A stretch of 64,000 nt of DNA from Herbinix sp. (GCA_029238935.1 JAQZBN010000004.1:62001-126000), one strand, 5' to 3'; positions 53,811-62,170 are shown, counted from the stretch's first letter. Made by a program: numbers and translations. Notes: generated by a model not told the origin, from the sequence alone.

Positions 53811-54365
53811 ATGAACAGTATTCAACTTATGATGGAGGAACATAAATATATTCTGCGCATGCTCACAGTAGTTCGAAAGGCTTGCTATAAAGTAATGCAA
53901 GGGGATCCAATTCGTTATGAAGATTTTGAACAAATGATCGATTTTATTCGAGGTTATGCTGATGCTCACCACCACGGAAAAGAGGAAAAGCTTTTATTTA
54001 ACGAGATGGTGGAGCACCTAGGTCAGCTGGGTAATAAGCTGATCACCCATGGTATGCTGGTAGAGCATGACTTTGGCAGATTATATATTCAAGAGTTGAA
54101 TGCTGCGCTGGACCTTGTGAAATCAGGTGATGATGAAAGCAGATTGGATGTCATTGCTAACGCCATCAGCTACACTCACCTCTTAAAGAGACATATTGAG
54201 AAAGAAGATCAAGTTGTCTATACCTTCGCAGAGCGTCAGCTTCCAGCAGAAATCATGGAGAAGATCAACCAAAAATCCATTGAATATGAGATTGCAGCGG
54301 AAGATAAAGGTACTCCGGTTCATTACAAATTAATGCTGGAAAAATTGGAACAAATCTATCTATAA
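53811..54365 (+). CDS. Hemerythrin-domain protein
   Basis: 184 residues of a hemerythrin/HHE cation-binding four-helix bundle. Expected di-iron ligands are visible: EEHK (His11), YADAHHHGKEEKLLF (His and Glu), LVEHDF (His) and HLLKRHIEKEDQVVYTFA (His, Glu/Asp). It would bind oxygen or nitric oxide, or supply iron for cluster repair as YtfE/RIC proteins do. AAAGGAG lies nine bases before the ATG. It follows the unknown protein gene by 15 bases; with hcp it forms a stress module under the divergent Crp/Fnr-type regulator. Confidence 0.92.
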   Translation: MNSIQLMMEEHKYILRMLTVVRKACYKVMQGDPIRYEDFEQMIDFIRGYADAHHHGKEEKLLFNEMVEHLGQLGNKLITHGMLVEHDFGRLYIQELNAALDLVKSGDDESRLDVIANAISYTHLLKRHIEKEDQVVYTFAERQLPAEIMEKINQKSIEYEIAAEDKGTPVHYKLMLEKLEQIYL

Positions 54366-54412
54366 TCACCTTAGCGCTTTTTTAAATAACTTCTCAACCT
54401 ACTGTTCACATC

Positions 54413-54471
54413 ATAGCCATATACCGCCTATGCAGATATGCATCAGGTAAGGGTATGGCTTATTTTATTTA
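54413..54471 (+). terminator. Intrinsic terminator after the hemerythrin gene
   Basis: AGCCATA-ACC pairs with GGGTATGGCT, with an ATGCAGATATGCAT inner hairpin, and a TTATTTTATTT tail follows. The rest of the gap 54366-54720 holds the promoter of the restriction-modification genes. Confidence 0.7.
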
Positions 54472-54635
54472 TCACACATAAATTAATTGAAAGCTCTTTA
54501 TTCTGGCCTTTCTTTCTACATCTTCTATATAAAAATGATTCCAAGCAATAATTTCTATGGAATACTTTTCAGTATGGTCCAATCTTATCTATCGAAAATT
54601 TGTTCATATTTTTCTTTCCGCTTTCCCAAATTCAT

Positions 54636-54643
54636 GATATAAT
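54636..54643 (+). promoter_or_regulatory. Extended -10 promoter candidate of the restriction-modification pair
   Basis: TGATATAAT (from 54635) is an extended -10 element about 78 bases upstream of the restriction gene start. The -35 is not consensus. No controller-protein gene or C-box is visible, so regulation is probably simple. Confidence 0.45.
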
Positions 54644-54720
54644 AGGTTCTTAAGAGTTGACCTTAGACTGGCCTATTCCATTTTCATATAGGTCATTGAA
54701 AATTGAAAGGCAAGTATGAT

Positions 54721-55530
54721 ATGAAAATAGAAAAAGAAATTTTAATAAAACAAATTGTGGACAACCATATCCGAAAATTTGTCGATGATCTGGAAGCCAG
54801 ACACATCCTTGAAGTATCTGATCCCCTTGGCGTTATCAATGCAAAAAAGAACAATGCCTTCATGTCGTTGCTCGGAGAAGAATTTATGTTTTATTCAGCC
54901 TTCGTGCGCTCCTTTGATAGTTCCTTTGGTAAGGTGCTGGAGAATATGGGCAACGCCATAGCAAAGATATCCTATACCGTACGAGGCAAGATCGAGTCTT
55001 ATCTGCTACCTCAGCAGACGCAGCATATCGATTATCTAATGACTGCCTATGAAAAAAGAGATGCAAAACCAAAGATTGAGGATTATGTTAATTTTAACTG
55101 TTTAAAACCCTCCAATCTTACCAGCTTCATCACCTCCCATGAGACAGATAATTATTTTTATGACGAAGAAACAAAATGCCATTATCTGATTGAATTAAAG
55201 GCTGGCGGGGACTTAGATAATAAAAAAGCAAAGTCCGAGAAGATTGCTTTGCTCAACGAATTTTTTATTTTAAAGAATTCCTTACAGAATGAAGATAATG
55301 TTAAAATCTATTTTGCTACTGCTTACAATAAATTCGGTGAGGGCAACCTCTGGAAGCAGGAGCGGGTTCAGACCTTTTTTGCAGAGGAGGAACTGCTAAT
55401 CGGTAAGGAATACTGGAATTTTGTATGCAACGATCCCGATGGCTTTCAAGTCATACTCGAACAGTATAAAAGCAGTTCTGAGTATATGACTGAAGTCTTA
55501 GCCCGTATTAAGCACCTCTATTTCCATTAG
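54721..55530 (+). CDS. TdeIII-like type II restriction endonuclease
   Basis: About 269 residues. The sequence agrees with the TdeIII restriction endonuclease family (TdeIII of Treponema denticola recognises GGNCC). The likely PD-(D/E)xK nuclease site is in CHYLIELKAGGDLDNKKA with Glu158 and Lys160; ATAYNKFGEGNLWKQERV and LLIGKEYWNFVCNDPDG are further conserved-looking blocks. It would cut unmodified foreign DNA. ATG 54721 follows GAAAGG by ten bases; a TTG at 54703 in frame has no site. The methyltransferase gene is 39 bases downstream. Sequence specificity is inferred from the family and may differ here. Confidence 0.75.
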   Translation: MKIEKEILIKQIVDNHIRKFVDDLEARHILEVSDPLGVINAKKNNAFMSLLGEEFMFYSAFVRSFDSSFGKVLENMGNAIAKISYTVRGKIESYLLPQQTQHIDYLMTAYEKRDAKPKIEDYVNFNCLKPSNLTSFITSHETDNYFYDEETKCHYLIELKAGGDLDNKKAKSEKIALLNEFFILKNSLQNEDNVKIYFATAYNKFGEGNLWKQERVQTFFAEEELLIGKEYWNFVCNDPDGFQVILEQYKSSSEYMTEVLARIKHLYFH

Positions 55531-55569
55531 ATTATTGTTAATAGCCCCAGGAGAGGAGATTTACCCCTT

Positions 55570-56304
55570 ATGATAGATGTAACTACGATTGATAAATACC
55601 TGCTGATGCAGGGCGATTGCATGGAGAAGCTAAAGGATATTCCCGATGGCAGTATTGATCTTATTCTCTGTGATCCGCCTTATAATCTGGCTAAATACTC
55701 CACCGGTAATATGAAATTTGACTGGCGTAGTGAAATCAACAATGATGTTGCTAAATGGGACCTTAAGGAACTGGCTCCGCAGGACTTTTTAGCGGAATTC
55801 AAACGTGTTCTCTCCCCCACCGGTAATATCTTTATCTTTACCAGCTATAATCTGATTGGCAAATGGCATGAGGTGTTTGACAATGAATATGATACCTTTC
55901 AATTCATGGTTTGGCATAAGACTAATCCGGTACCTAATATTCGTAAGTCATCGTTCTTAAATAGTTGCGAGTTAATCGTCTGTATGTGGAATAAAGGTCA
56001 TACCTGGAACTTCTCAAAGCAGAATGAGATGCACAATTTTATTGAAAGCCCAATCTGTATGGGAAGTGAACGATTAAAATCTCCAAAGCACCCTACACAA
56101 AAGCCCTTGAAGGTCTTAAAACATATTATCAACTTAGCAAGTAAAGAGAACGATTTGGTTCTGGATATGTTTATGGGCGTGGGTTCCACCGGAGTGGCTG
56201 CCTTAGAATTAAACCGACGTTTTATCGGAATTGAAATTGAAGATGAGTATTTTGCAGCTTGTGAGAAACGCGTCAAAGCAGCAGAGCAATCACAGACTAA
56301 ATAA
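55570..56304 (+). CDS. DNA amino-methyltransferase partner of the TdeIII-like endonuclease
   Basis: A 244-residue S-adenosylmethionine-dependent methyltransferase with beta-class order: motif IV first (LILCDPPYNL, Asp35-Pro-Pro-Tyr38) and motif I near the C-terminus (LDMFMGVGSTGVAALELNRR). FTSYNLIGKWHEVF and HPTQKPLKVLKHI are typical of the type II N4/N6 family. It should modify the site cut by the preceding endonuclease. If the site is GGNCC, the target must be a cytosine (N4), although DPPY is more usual for adenine enzymes. AGGAGAGGAG lies upstream of the ATG. A strong terminator ends the operon. Confidence 0.9.
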   Translation: MIDVTTIDKYLLMQGDCMEKLKDIPDGSIDLILCDPPYNLAKYSTGNMKFDWRSEINNDVAKWDLKELAPQDFLAEFKRVLSPTGNIFIFTSYNLIGKWHEVFDNEYDTFQFMVWHKTNPVPNIRKSSFLNSCELIVCMWNKGHTWNFSKQNEMHNFIESPICMGSERLKSPKHPTQKPLKVLKHIINLASKENDLVLDMFMGVGSTGVAALELNRRFIGIEIEDEYFAACEKRVKAAEQSQTK

Positions 56305-56305
56305 T

Positions 56306-56371
56306 AAAAAAGAATGCACTCTGATATGATTGTTACCCACAATGGGGTAATCATAACAGAGTGCATTTTTT
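56306..56371. terminator. Long bidirectional terminator after the methyltransferase gene
   Basis: AATGCACTCTG pairs with CAGAGTGCATT, with an inner GTTACCC/GGGGTAA pairing, flanked by AAAAAA and TTTTTT. It lies between convergent genes ending at 56304 and 56384. Confidence 0.92.
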
Positions 56372-56383
56372 ATCATAGAGTGA

Positions 56384-57601
56384 TTAACGATTCGATGGTT
56401 TATATTTTATCATCGCAAAATGATAAATTGCTTCTTTGTAGGAGTAATCTGCCTGAACCTTCACTACAGCCTCTTCTCTTTCATACGCTCCAAACCCAGC
56501 GATTAAGATTACAAACAAAGGCATGGTCTGAACCCACATCAACGTGAGGTCTGTAATCCCATGAACCAGTGCAGCAGCTGTAACAGATAGGATTAAAGCA
56601 TTAATCCTTGGTTGATTTTCTTTAAAACAGACCCGAAAGATTGAGGTGAAGTATTTCATGAAATATAATAAGAAGATACTTACACCGGCCAGACCATAAT
56701 TTAGCATCATATCAATATATATACTATGGGCATGGGGTACCACTCTTCCCAGTTTATGACTTAAAAATACATAGGACATTGGCCCATGACCGATGATTGG
56801 AGATTCCTTAATTTGTTCCATTGCATAATCCCATATAGCAATCCTTAATCGGAAGGTTTCTCCTGCTTCGGATAAGCGGGGAATTAACTGTATGTCTAAT
56901 ACAAAGATAACAAAACCTGCTACTGCCGCAGTAAAGACCCAAAGAACCAATAGATGATGCATCTTTGTGATATATAATAACACCGTAATACCCACAAATA
57001 CTTCAACCCACGCAAACATACTCTTACACAGATAGATACTGATCACATTCATCAGTGCGATGCCATAATACATCCATTTCTTTTCCTGTCCGGTCAGTAT
57101 CTTATATGCACAGATAATAATCACCGTACCTGCTATCGTACCAAAATAATTCGGATGGAAAAACATTGCTGATATCCGATTCGTGCTATAGTCGTGATCG
57201 AGTAACGGAATAATATATTTCTGAGTCACTGCACAACTGGTACCAATGATACTGAAAAAGCAGATCTGCGTTAATACGTTTTCATAAATCTCATGAGTCA
57301 TAATGCTTCGCATATATAGACCCAGCACAGCCGCTAATATAATGCATATACCTACAATGAAGCCCAACCAGTTTCCATAAGCATAAGGGACAATCAAAAT
57401 AAAGAAGAAGAAAAACTCCAGTTTTCCTGAATCCTTATGTTGAAAGATTAACTTACGGGTATCTTTATTTAAAATAATATAAATCGCTAAAGTGATTAAA
57501 ATCGTAGCTGTAAAAATATATGGTAGAAAGATGGTACCGGCTGCGAGAGTGATTATATTTTCTTTTGTATTTGTAATGTCAAAATATTGTTTTATATCCA
57601 T
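56384..57601 (-). CDS. O-antigen ligase/polymerase-like membrane protein (Wzy_C family)
   Basis: 405 residues with about eleven hydrophobic segments. The conserved Wzy_C region shows FFHPNYFGTIAG near the middle, IKESPIIGHGPM and PHAHSIYIDMMLNYGLAG toward the C-terminus; the last His lies in the large external loop where ligases act. Gram-positive relatives polymerise or attach surface polysaccharides or teichoic-like polymers. No other polysaccharide genes are adjacent, so it is an orphan member. The ATG at 57599-57601 has a weak AAAGG-type site. It ends against the methyltransferase terminator. Confidence 0.88.
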   Translation of the reverse strand: MDIKQYFDITNTKENIITLAAGTIFLPYIFTATILITLAIYIILNKDTRKLIFQHKDSGKLEFFFFFILIVPYAYGNWLGFIVGICIILAAVLGLYMRSIMTHEIYENVLTQICFFSIIGTSCAVTQKYIIPLLDHDYSTNRISAMFFHPNYFGTIAGTVIIICAYKILTGQEKKWMYYGIALMNVISIYLCKSMFAWVEVFVGITVLLYITKMHHLLVLWVFTAAVAGFVIFVLDIQLIPRLSEAGETFRLRIAIWDYAMEQIKESPIIGHGPMSYVFLSHKLGRVVPHAHSIYIDMMLNYGLAGVSIFLLYFMKYFTSIFRVCFKENQPRINALILSVTAAALVHGITDLTLMWVQTMPLFVILIAGFGAYEREEAVVKVQADYSYKEAIYHFAMIKYKPSNR

Positions 57602-58031
57602 ACGTTTTGTATCTATACCTTTTATAACAATTACCTCTTTTCAAAGTTAATCTGCCACACCCTTTATATAAGTTTCTATCACAAAACCATGTCTTTTTTG
57701 TGAACAGTATTATGTACGTAATCAGGTGGTAGGATTAACTATTCTGCCAGAAAACTAGTAACATCCGCTGAAGGTGTTAATCATTGCGTTCCTTTTACCA
57801 ATACACATTATGTATTATGGGAGGATTTAACAATTTTGTTTTCGATTTTTATTTACAAGGATGCATTCTAACACATTATGCTCAAATAAGCAACCCTTTA
57901 AATGAAAACTATCTAATAATTGTTAAATAAAGGAATAAATTTCTATAAAAACAGGTCGATCTACCTATAAATATGGTTGGATCTACCATAATACAGTCAA
58001 TGATTTCATAGTAAACTATCGTCTTTCTAAC
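57602..58031. other. Intergenic region without a supported gene
   Basis: About 430 AT-rich bases upstream of the O-antigen-ligase-like gene and beyond the terminator of the gene at 58126. A 37-codon frame at 57817-57930 has no ribosome binding site. A GGTCGATCTACC / GGTTGGATCTACC near-repeat occurs near 57954-57980. Nothing else stands out. Confidence 0.45.
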
Positions 58032-58094
58032 ATAAAAAAAGAACCAGTGGCAGTGAAATTAAATCACTCATCCCATTGGTTCATTCTTTTTTTC
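58032..58094 (-). terminator. Intrinsic terminator of the polymerase/small-protein operon
   Basis: On the minus strand GAACCA-TGG pairs with CCA-TGGTTC around an inner GTGA/TCAC pairing, followed by a seven-T run. It lies 32 bases after the stop of the 58126 gene. Confidence 0.85.
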
Positions 58095-58125
58095 ATCGTA
58101 AATTCCTATCTCTAGTATTCCCCTT

Positions 58126-58410
58126 TCAGACCAACTCTTCATTTCTTTTTTCCATCTCACTTACTATTACCCACTGATGTGTCTTAATGTGATATTTGAT
58201 ATTTATCATTTGCATACAATTTCCCATAGCAATGTTACAGCAAAAGAGTAATACCGAAACCCCCGCATAATTCTCCTCTTTGCTATATACAATGCTTTCG
58301 ATCTTATAGGTGTGCAGGGTATGCTGCTCATCCTCTAATCGGATGAAATTCGGCTTTATCTTTCCCTGCACGTTAAACGTTGCAATCACATCCACAGGCA
58401 TATTGCTCAT
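58126..58410 (-). CDS. Small protein of unknown function coupled to the Y-family polymerase
   Basis: 94 residues. The opening MPVDVIATFNVQGKIKPNFI then LEDEQHTLHTYKIESIVY suggests a small beta-barrel-like fold. There is a Cys-rich middle (LLFCCNIAMGNCMQM) and a charged tail. No signal peptide. I do not recognise the family. The start overlaps the stop of the polymerase gene by four bases (ATGA), so the two are translationally coupled and very likely work together, for example as an accessory factor in translesion synthesis. That role is inference from context. Confidence 0.8.
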   Translation of the reverse strand: MSNMPVDVIATFNVQGKIKPNFIRLEDEQHTLHTYKIESIVYSKEENYAGVSVLLFCCNIAMGNCMQMINIKYHIKTHQWVIVSEMEKRNEELV

Positions 58411-59669
58411 TCTAAAATCCCTTCTTTATACTTAGGTTTTCTTTTTTCCGGTGATATACCACCGGTCATATGATGTATCGGGTTATCTAAAAATACAGCT
58501 CTCTTTATTGCATTTTCTCCATACTTTTCTCTAACACCGTCTACAGCCTTATCAAGCTTTGATAATTTTTCATATCGATTCATATCAAATATATTAAGCT
58601 GACGCATCGTTTCCCCTGTAACGATCTTGCTGGTATGAACCCCAAGGTTACGAATCGGCGTTCCGTTCCATAGTTCATCAAACAGCCGACAGGCCGCTTT
58701 ATGAATCTCATTCGTGGTATTGGTAGCCGTAAGCAACGTCAATTGGTGGGATGCATGATTGAACTCGAAATCCGTAATACTTACTGCCACAACCGTTGCC
58801 ATTACCGAGTCTTTCCGCAGTCTCGTACCTACAGTTTCTGCCAGAGATAATAGTACCATCTTTGCTACACTTGGATCGTCCACGTCAAACGCTATTGTAG
58901 TCGAATTACCATATCCTTTGTTTGCCGGTGCTTCACTGGCTACAACCGATACATCGACTCCGTTGGCAAAGGCATAGATTACTTCTCCGTACTTCTTAAA
59001 ATGTGCTCTTAAGATATCCAGATCTGTCCTAGCCAGTTCTCCGATGGTATTAATTCCAAGCCCATGCAGCTTCCTCTTCGTAGCTGAACCAACATAAAAT
59101 AGTTCCTCCACCGGCATCTTCCACATCTTCTTCTCCAGTTCATTCGGGAATAAGGTGTGCACTAAATTTGGTTTCTTAAAGTCAGAAGCCATCTTAGCCA
59201 ATAATTTGTTCGAAGATATTCCGACATTCACTGTAAATCCCAGCTCACTGTAAATTCGATCCTTAATCAGATTGGCAGCGACAACTGCAGACCCATAAAG
59301 TCCCACGGTTCCGGTCATATCACAGTAAGCCTCATCCACCGAATACTGTTCCACACAAGGCGAATATTCCTTCAGTATCTCCATGAAGGCCTTCGAACTG
59401 GTATCATATAGATCATAATGAGGCGGCACCAGTACTAGATTTGGACAGAGCTTTAGTGCATCATTGATCGTATCTCCGGTTCTTACCCCAAACTTTTTGG
59501 CTGGCATAGATCTGGCCAGAATAATTCCGTGGCGTTTCTTAATATCTCCTCCTACTGCAGAGGGTATCTCCCGTAAATCCGTCTTCTCTCCAAGAATGTG
59601 CAGTCGATAAACGGCTTCCCAACTAAGGAAAGCCGAATTCACATCGATATGAAAAACCAATTTATCCAT
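58407..59669 (-). CDS. Y-family DNA polymerase (DinB/UmuC-like)
   Basis: About 420 residues. The catalytic region shows FHIDVNSAFLSWEAV (Asp9) and YSVDEAYCDMTG (Asp-Glu pair), the metal-binding triad of Y-family polymerases; GISSNKLLAKMASDFKKPN and a little-finger domain (about 240-350) follow. RQLNIFD near 380 looks like a beta-clamp binding motif (QLxLF-type). It would copy past damaged bases. The sequence KRHGIILARSMPAKKFGVRT is typical for the Firmicute subgroup. ATG 59667-59669 follows AAGGGG; a GTG four codons earlier overlaps the site. It is the first gene of a two-gene operon with the small protein downstream. No LexA box was recognised upstream. Confidence 0.93.
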   Translation of the reverse strand: MDKLVFHIDVNSAFLSWEAVYRLHILGEKTDLREIPSAVGGDIKKRHGIILARSMPAKKFGVRTGDTINDALKLCPNLVLVPPHYDLYDTSSKAFMEILKEYSPCVEQYSVDEAYCDMTGTVGLYGSAVVAANLIKDRIYSELGFTVNVGISSNKLLAKMASDFKKPNLVHTLFPNELEKKMWKMPVEELFYVGSATKRKLHGLGINTIGELARTDLDILRAHFKKYGEVIYAFANGVDVSVVASEAPANKGYGNSTTIAFDVDDPSVAKMVLLSLAETVGTRLRKDSVMATVVAVSITDFEFNHASHQLTLLTATNTTNEIHKAACRLFDELWNGTPIRNLGVHTSKIVTGETMRQLNIFDMNRYEKLSKLDKAVDGVREKYGENAIKRAVFLDNPIHHMTGGISPEKRKPKYKEGILE

Positions 59670-60055
59670 ACATATGTTCACCCCTTAATTTTGATTATAC
59701 CAGAATGTATGTTCGATGTAAATAGATTATTTTTAACAATAGTATAACCAATAAATGAAAAACTAAATGCAGTTTTAGTATATATACTGCATTTAGTCTT
59801 GCTATATTAATCAAACCATTCCTGTTAAATATTGGTATATTTAATTTTATATTATACAATGCTAAGTTGGTTCGCTAACGTTTACTATAACGAATCAGAT
59901 ATACTAGGTGAGGTGTAATTTTATAGCAAAAGTTATTACTGATGAAGATAAACTCAAGTATGAATACGCATAGTAATTAAGTGCACTTTAGTGCAATTAA
60001 ACTATTAACAAACACCAGTAGTATCAATTATTATGTTCATATAAATCCTTCCATT
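59670..60055. other. Intergenic region with an 11-bp perfect inverted repeat
   Basis: ACTAAATGCAG (59762-59772) and CTGCATTTAGT (59787-59797) are perfect arms around a 14-base AT loop that contains the palindrome AGTATATATACT. It could terminate transcription from the right or be a small structured element. Further right AGTGCACTTTAGTGCA (59980-59995) repeats AGTGCA. No gene is supported. Confidence 0.5.
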
Positions 60056-60489
60056 TTATATTATTTTTAAAACATTGAATTGTGAATTAATAAGCAGCCA
60101 AAGTTGTGGATGATAAGTCATTGTATTCCAGATACCGCTACCATTTAGTCCTTCTTCTTTTATTAAATCAAGTAATACATTAATGCTTCTTGCATCTATA
60201 AACCAAACAATATGTGAAGTCAATAAATAGACTCCCTATCTGATTGAAATGGATTGTTTCTCAATAGTTGAATCACAGAAACATTATAAGTATCTGCAAT
60301 ACTTTGTAAGGTATCATCTTGTTGAACAACGTGGGTCTGTTTTGGATAAACTATCACTATTGTCTGTCCAATTGCCAAATGATCTGGATGTTCTATTCCA
60401 TTATCGATTACTATTTTTTCAACAGTGACCCCATATTTTTCTGCAATAGAATCTATTGTATCTCCTTGTTGAACTACATATATATCCAT
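60056..60489 (-). pseudogene. Collapsed LysM-GH18 spore cortex hydrolase gene (YaaH/SleL-like remnant)
   Basis: Reading on the minus strand from ATG 60487-60489, two LysM domains follow each other (YVVQQGDTIDSIAEKYGVTV and HVVQQDDTLQSIADTYNVSV), and the frame stops at 60220. One base out of frame, the next stretch reads HIVWFIDARSINVLLDLIKE, then LNGSGIWNTMTYHPQLWLLI and a stop at 60056. That is the C-terminal end of a GH18-type LysM-cortex hydrolase such as YaaH/SleL. Thus about 280 residues of the catalytic barrel are missing, and the ends are joined by deletion with a frameshift. The first 89 codons may still make a small LysM protein. An intact copy should exist elsewhere. Confidence 0.8.
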
Positions 60490-60703
60490 GCCAACCTCGA
60501 AAATGACATTTACTTTAATATATGATCTTAATGGAAATAATAAACATCATACCTCTGATAGCTGCCAGATAATAAAAGAAATGCTTGGTAAGGGACCGGA
60601 TATATTTAAATTGCATATAATAACTGAATTTACTTTTACAAAATTACCAATTTACCAATTCACATATTGTTAATTATTGGTAGATTTTAATTAATATTTA
60701 CTA

Positions 60704-60830
60704 TATAATAAGAGATATTATTTATAGTATAAGAAGTGAGAGTTGTATAGTCTTTCAGAAACTGAAGATTTCCAACTCACATTATTTTACATGCTCTGAT
60801 GTTGTGGCATAAAATTATGCCACTTTTTTA
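60704..60830 (+). ncRNA. Candidate small RNA or leader with hairpin and intrinsic terminator
   Basis: TATAAT at 60704-60709 is followed by a hairpin (GTGAGAGTTG near 60736 with CAACTCAC near 60771, inner GTCTTTCAG/CTGAAGAT) and then GTGGCAT-ATGCCAC with TTTTTT (60804-60828), a proper terminator that ends just before the MerR promoter. No frame is coded. It may be an independent sRNA of about 115 bases or merely an insulator. The -35 is poor. The remainder of the gap 60490-60902 holds nothing else I can name. Confidence 0.35.
60804..60830 (+). terminator. Intrinsic terminator upstream of the MerR gene
   Basis: GTGGCAT pairs with ATGCCAC around AAAATT, followed by a run of six T. It lies eight bases upstream of the -35 of the MerR promoter and shields it. 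Confidence 0.75.
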
Positions 60831-60837
60831 AATACTC

Positions 60838-60868
60838 TTGACTTTGACACGATGTCAACCTTTATACT
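60838..60868 (+). promoter_or_regulatory. MerR-type promoter with 19-bp spacer and operator palindrome
   Basis: TTGACT (-35, 60838-60843) and TATACT (-10, 60863-60868) are separated by exactly 19 bases, the over-long spacer of MerR-activated promoters. TTGACA-CGA-TGTCAA (60844-60858), a perfect palindrome, fills the spacer. It most likely binds the MerR protein encoded just downstream. Confidence 0.85.
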
Positions 60869-60902
60869 CATTATAAAGTATTGGATAAGGAGAGGTTCTG
60901 TC

Positions 60903-61664
60903 ATGGAATTACAAACGATTAGTCAGGTTTCAAAATCATACGAAATTTCCTCAAGGATGCTGCGTTATTATGAAGAAGTTGGACTTATAAAAAGCATCAG
61001 AAATGAAGACAACTCCTACAGACTTTACGACGAAGTTACATTAAAACGCGTGCAGCAGATTATAATTCTGCGTAAATTACAAATCCCCGTCAAGCAGATA
61101 TTCATTATTATGAATAACCCCGATGCTGTAACAGTGATTGATATATTTAAGAAAAACATATCGGAACTGGACAGTGAAATAACCGCTCTATCAACTATTA
61201 AGAATATTTTGGACGAATTTATAAAAGAGCTTAAAGATATAGCTGATCTTCATTTAACTTATGATTTTTTAGGTAATAATTCTATTTTTAAATTAACCGA
61301 ATCACTCTCCTCGATTCAAAGAAACGTTAAAGAAAACTTATCCATGAACGCTTTAAACAAAGCCTCAGAAGTATTGAACAAACTGCGAAATGTGAGAGTC
61401 GTATACCTTCCGCCGATGACCGTAGCGTCCATATTTTTTACGGGCGAAAATACCCGGGAAAGGGCATGGCAGGCGATAAATGAGTATGTAAAACAAAACC
61501 ATCTGTTTGAAATTAAACCCGATTTGCGCATTTTTAAAATTGAACACTCGAACGCCACCGGTCAAAATTTTGGGAATGAGATGTGGGTTTCGATTCCTGC
61601 AGATTTTGATGTTCCGCGATTATTTAATTTCAAAGGAAGTGCCGGTCGAAATAGCAGGAAGTAA
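60903..61664 (+). CDS. MerR-family regulator, effector domain interrupted
   Basis: 253 codons. The N-terminal about 75 residues are a MerR HTH with wing (LQTISQVSKSYEISSRMLRYYEEVGLI and NSYRLYDEVTLKRVQQI), then a coiled-coil dimer helix (about 80-120). From 150 on, the effector domain starts (RVVYLPPMTVASIFFTGENT; EMWVSIPADFDVP) but the frame leaves the homologous reading just after DFDVP and ends at 61664. The rest of the domain is visible in two other frames to 62170. ATG 60903 has AAGGAGAGG upstream. Its own promoter is of MerR type, so autoregulation is expected. The truncated product should still bind DNA but lacks the second half of its ligand domain. Confidence 0.8.
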   Translation: MELQTISQVSKSYEISSRMLRYYEEVGLIKSIRNEDNSYRLYDEVTLKRVQQIIILRKLQIPVKQIFIIMNNPDAVTVIDIFKKNISELDSEITALSTIKNILDEFIKELKDIADLHLTYDFLGNNSIFKLTESLSSIQRNVKENLSMNALNKASEVLNKLRNVRVVYLPPMTVASIFFTGENTRERAWQAINEYVKQNHLFEIKPDLRIFKIEHSNATGQNFGNEMWVSIPADFDVPRLFNFKGSAGRNSRK

Positions 61665-62170
61665 AGAAAAATGCGGCTTTAAAGCAAGTATAGTCACAAA
61701 AAATAAATTTAAAGTTTATGGATTTACGAAAGTCATGACCTCGGATTCAAGCGACGTCGATGGATTTATAAACAAAGTAAAAACGGATAGGCGCTTGGAT
61801 ATATTAAACAAATACAGAAAACCTGGAGCACCTATTTTAGGTTATAGCTCTCATGATATGGATTCTCAAATAAAAGGTGGTTGGCGTTTGGACATTGTGT
61901 CTTGCAGAATCCGATATTACAGATGTACATGCACTCATGGAGCATAATATATACGTCGAAACTATAGACTCTTCAAGATGGTTAATCTTTGAGCGTGCAA
62001 AAGGAGATTCGTTTGACAACCATAATATATGTATGAAATTAGGATATACCTGGAACGGTGTTATCTCCGGATCCATCATGGTTATACCGGACGGCAAAAT
62101 CGGCAAACCCAACCCAAACGATGAAATAGAGATGAAAAGAGTCGTTTATTGTTGGTATCCGGTGAAGTAA
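61590..62170 (+). pseudogene. Out-of-frame remainder of the MerR effector-binding domain
   Basis: From about 61600 a second frame reads DYLISKEVPVEIAGSKEKCG then FKVYGFTKVMTSDSSDVDGF and YSSHDMDSQIKGGWR; from about 61880 a third frame continues SDITDVHALMEHNIYVETID, GYTWNGVISGSIMVIPDGKI and ends VVYCWYPVK at 62170. Joined, these make a typical GyrI-like effector domain continuing the MerR protein. So two frameshifts (near 61620 and 61885) break one gene of about 420 codons. They may be real decay or base-calling errors; both events are single-base type. Confidence 0.75.

Noticed and set aside
54901-55072. Minus-strand frames within the restriction endonuclease gene
   Set aside because: They are antisense shadows of a well-supported gene.
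57817-57930. 37-codon frame in a gene-free region
   Set aside because: No ribosome binding site and no recognisable sequence; length is expected by chance in AT-rich DNA.
59930-59970. Protein-like short stretch AKVITDEDKLKYEYA in the gap right of the polymerase gene
   Set aside because: About 21 codons with no ribosome binding site and no further homologous context; too short to call a gene remnant.
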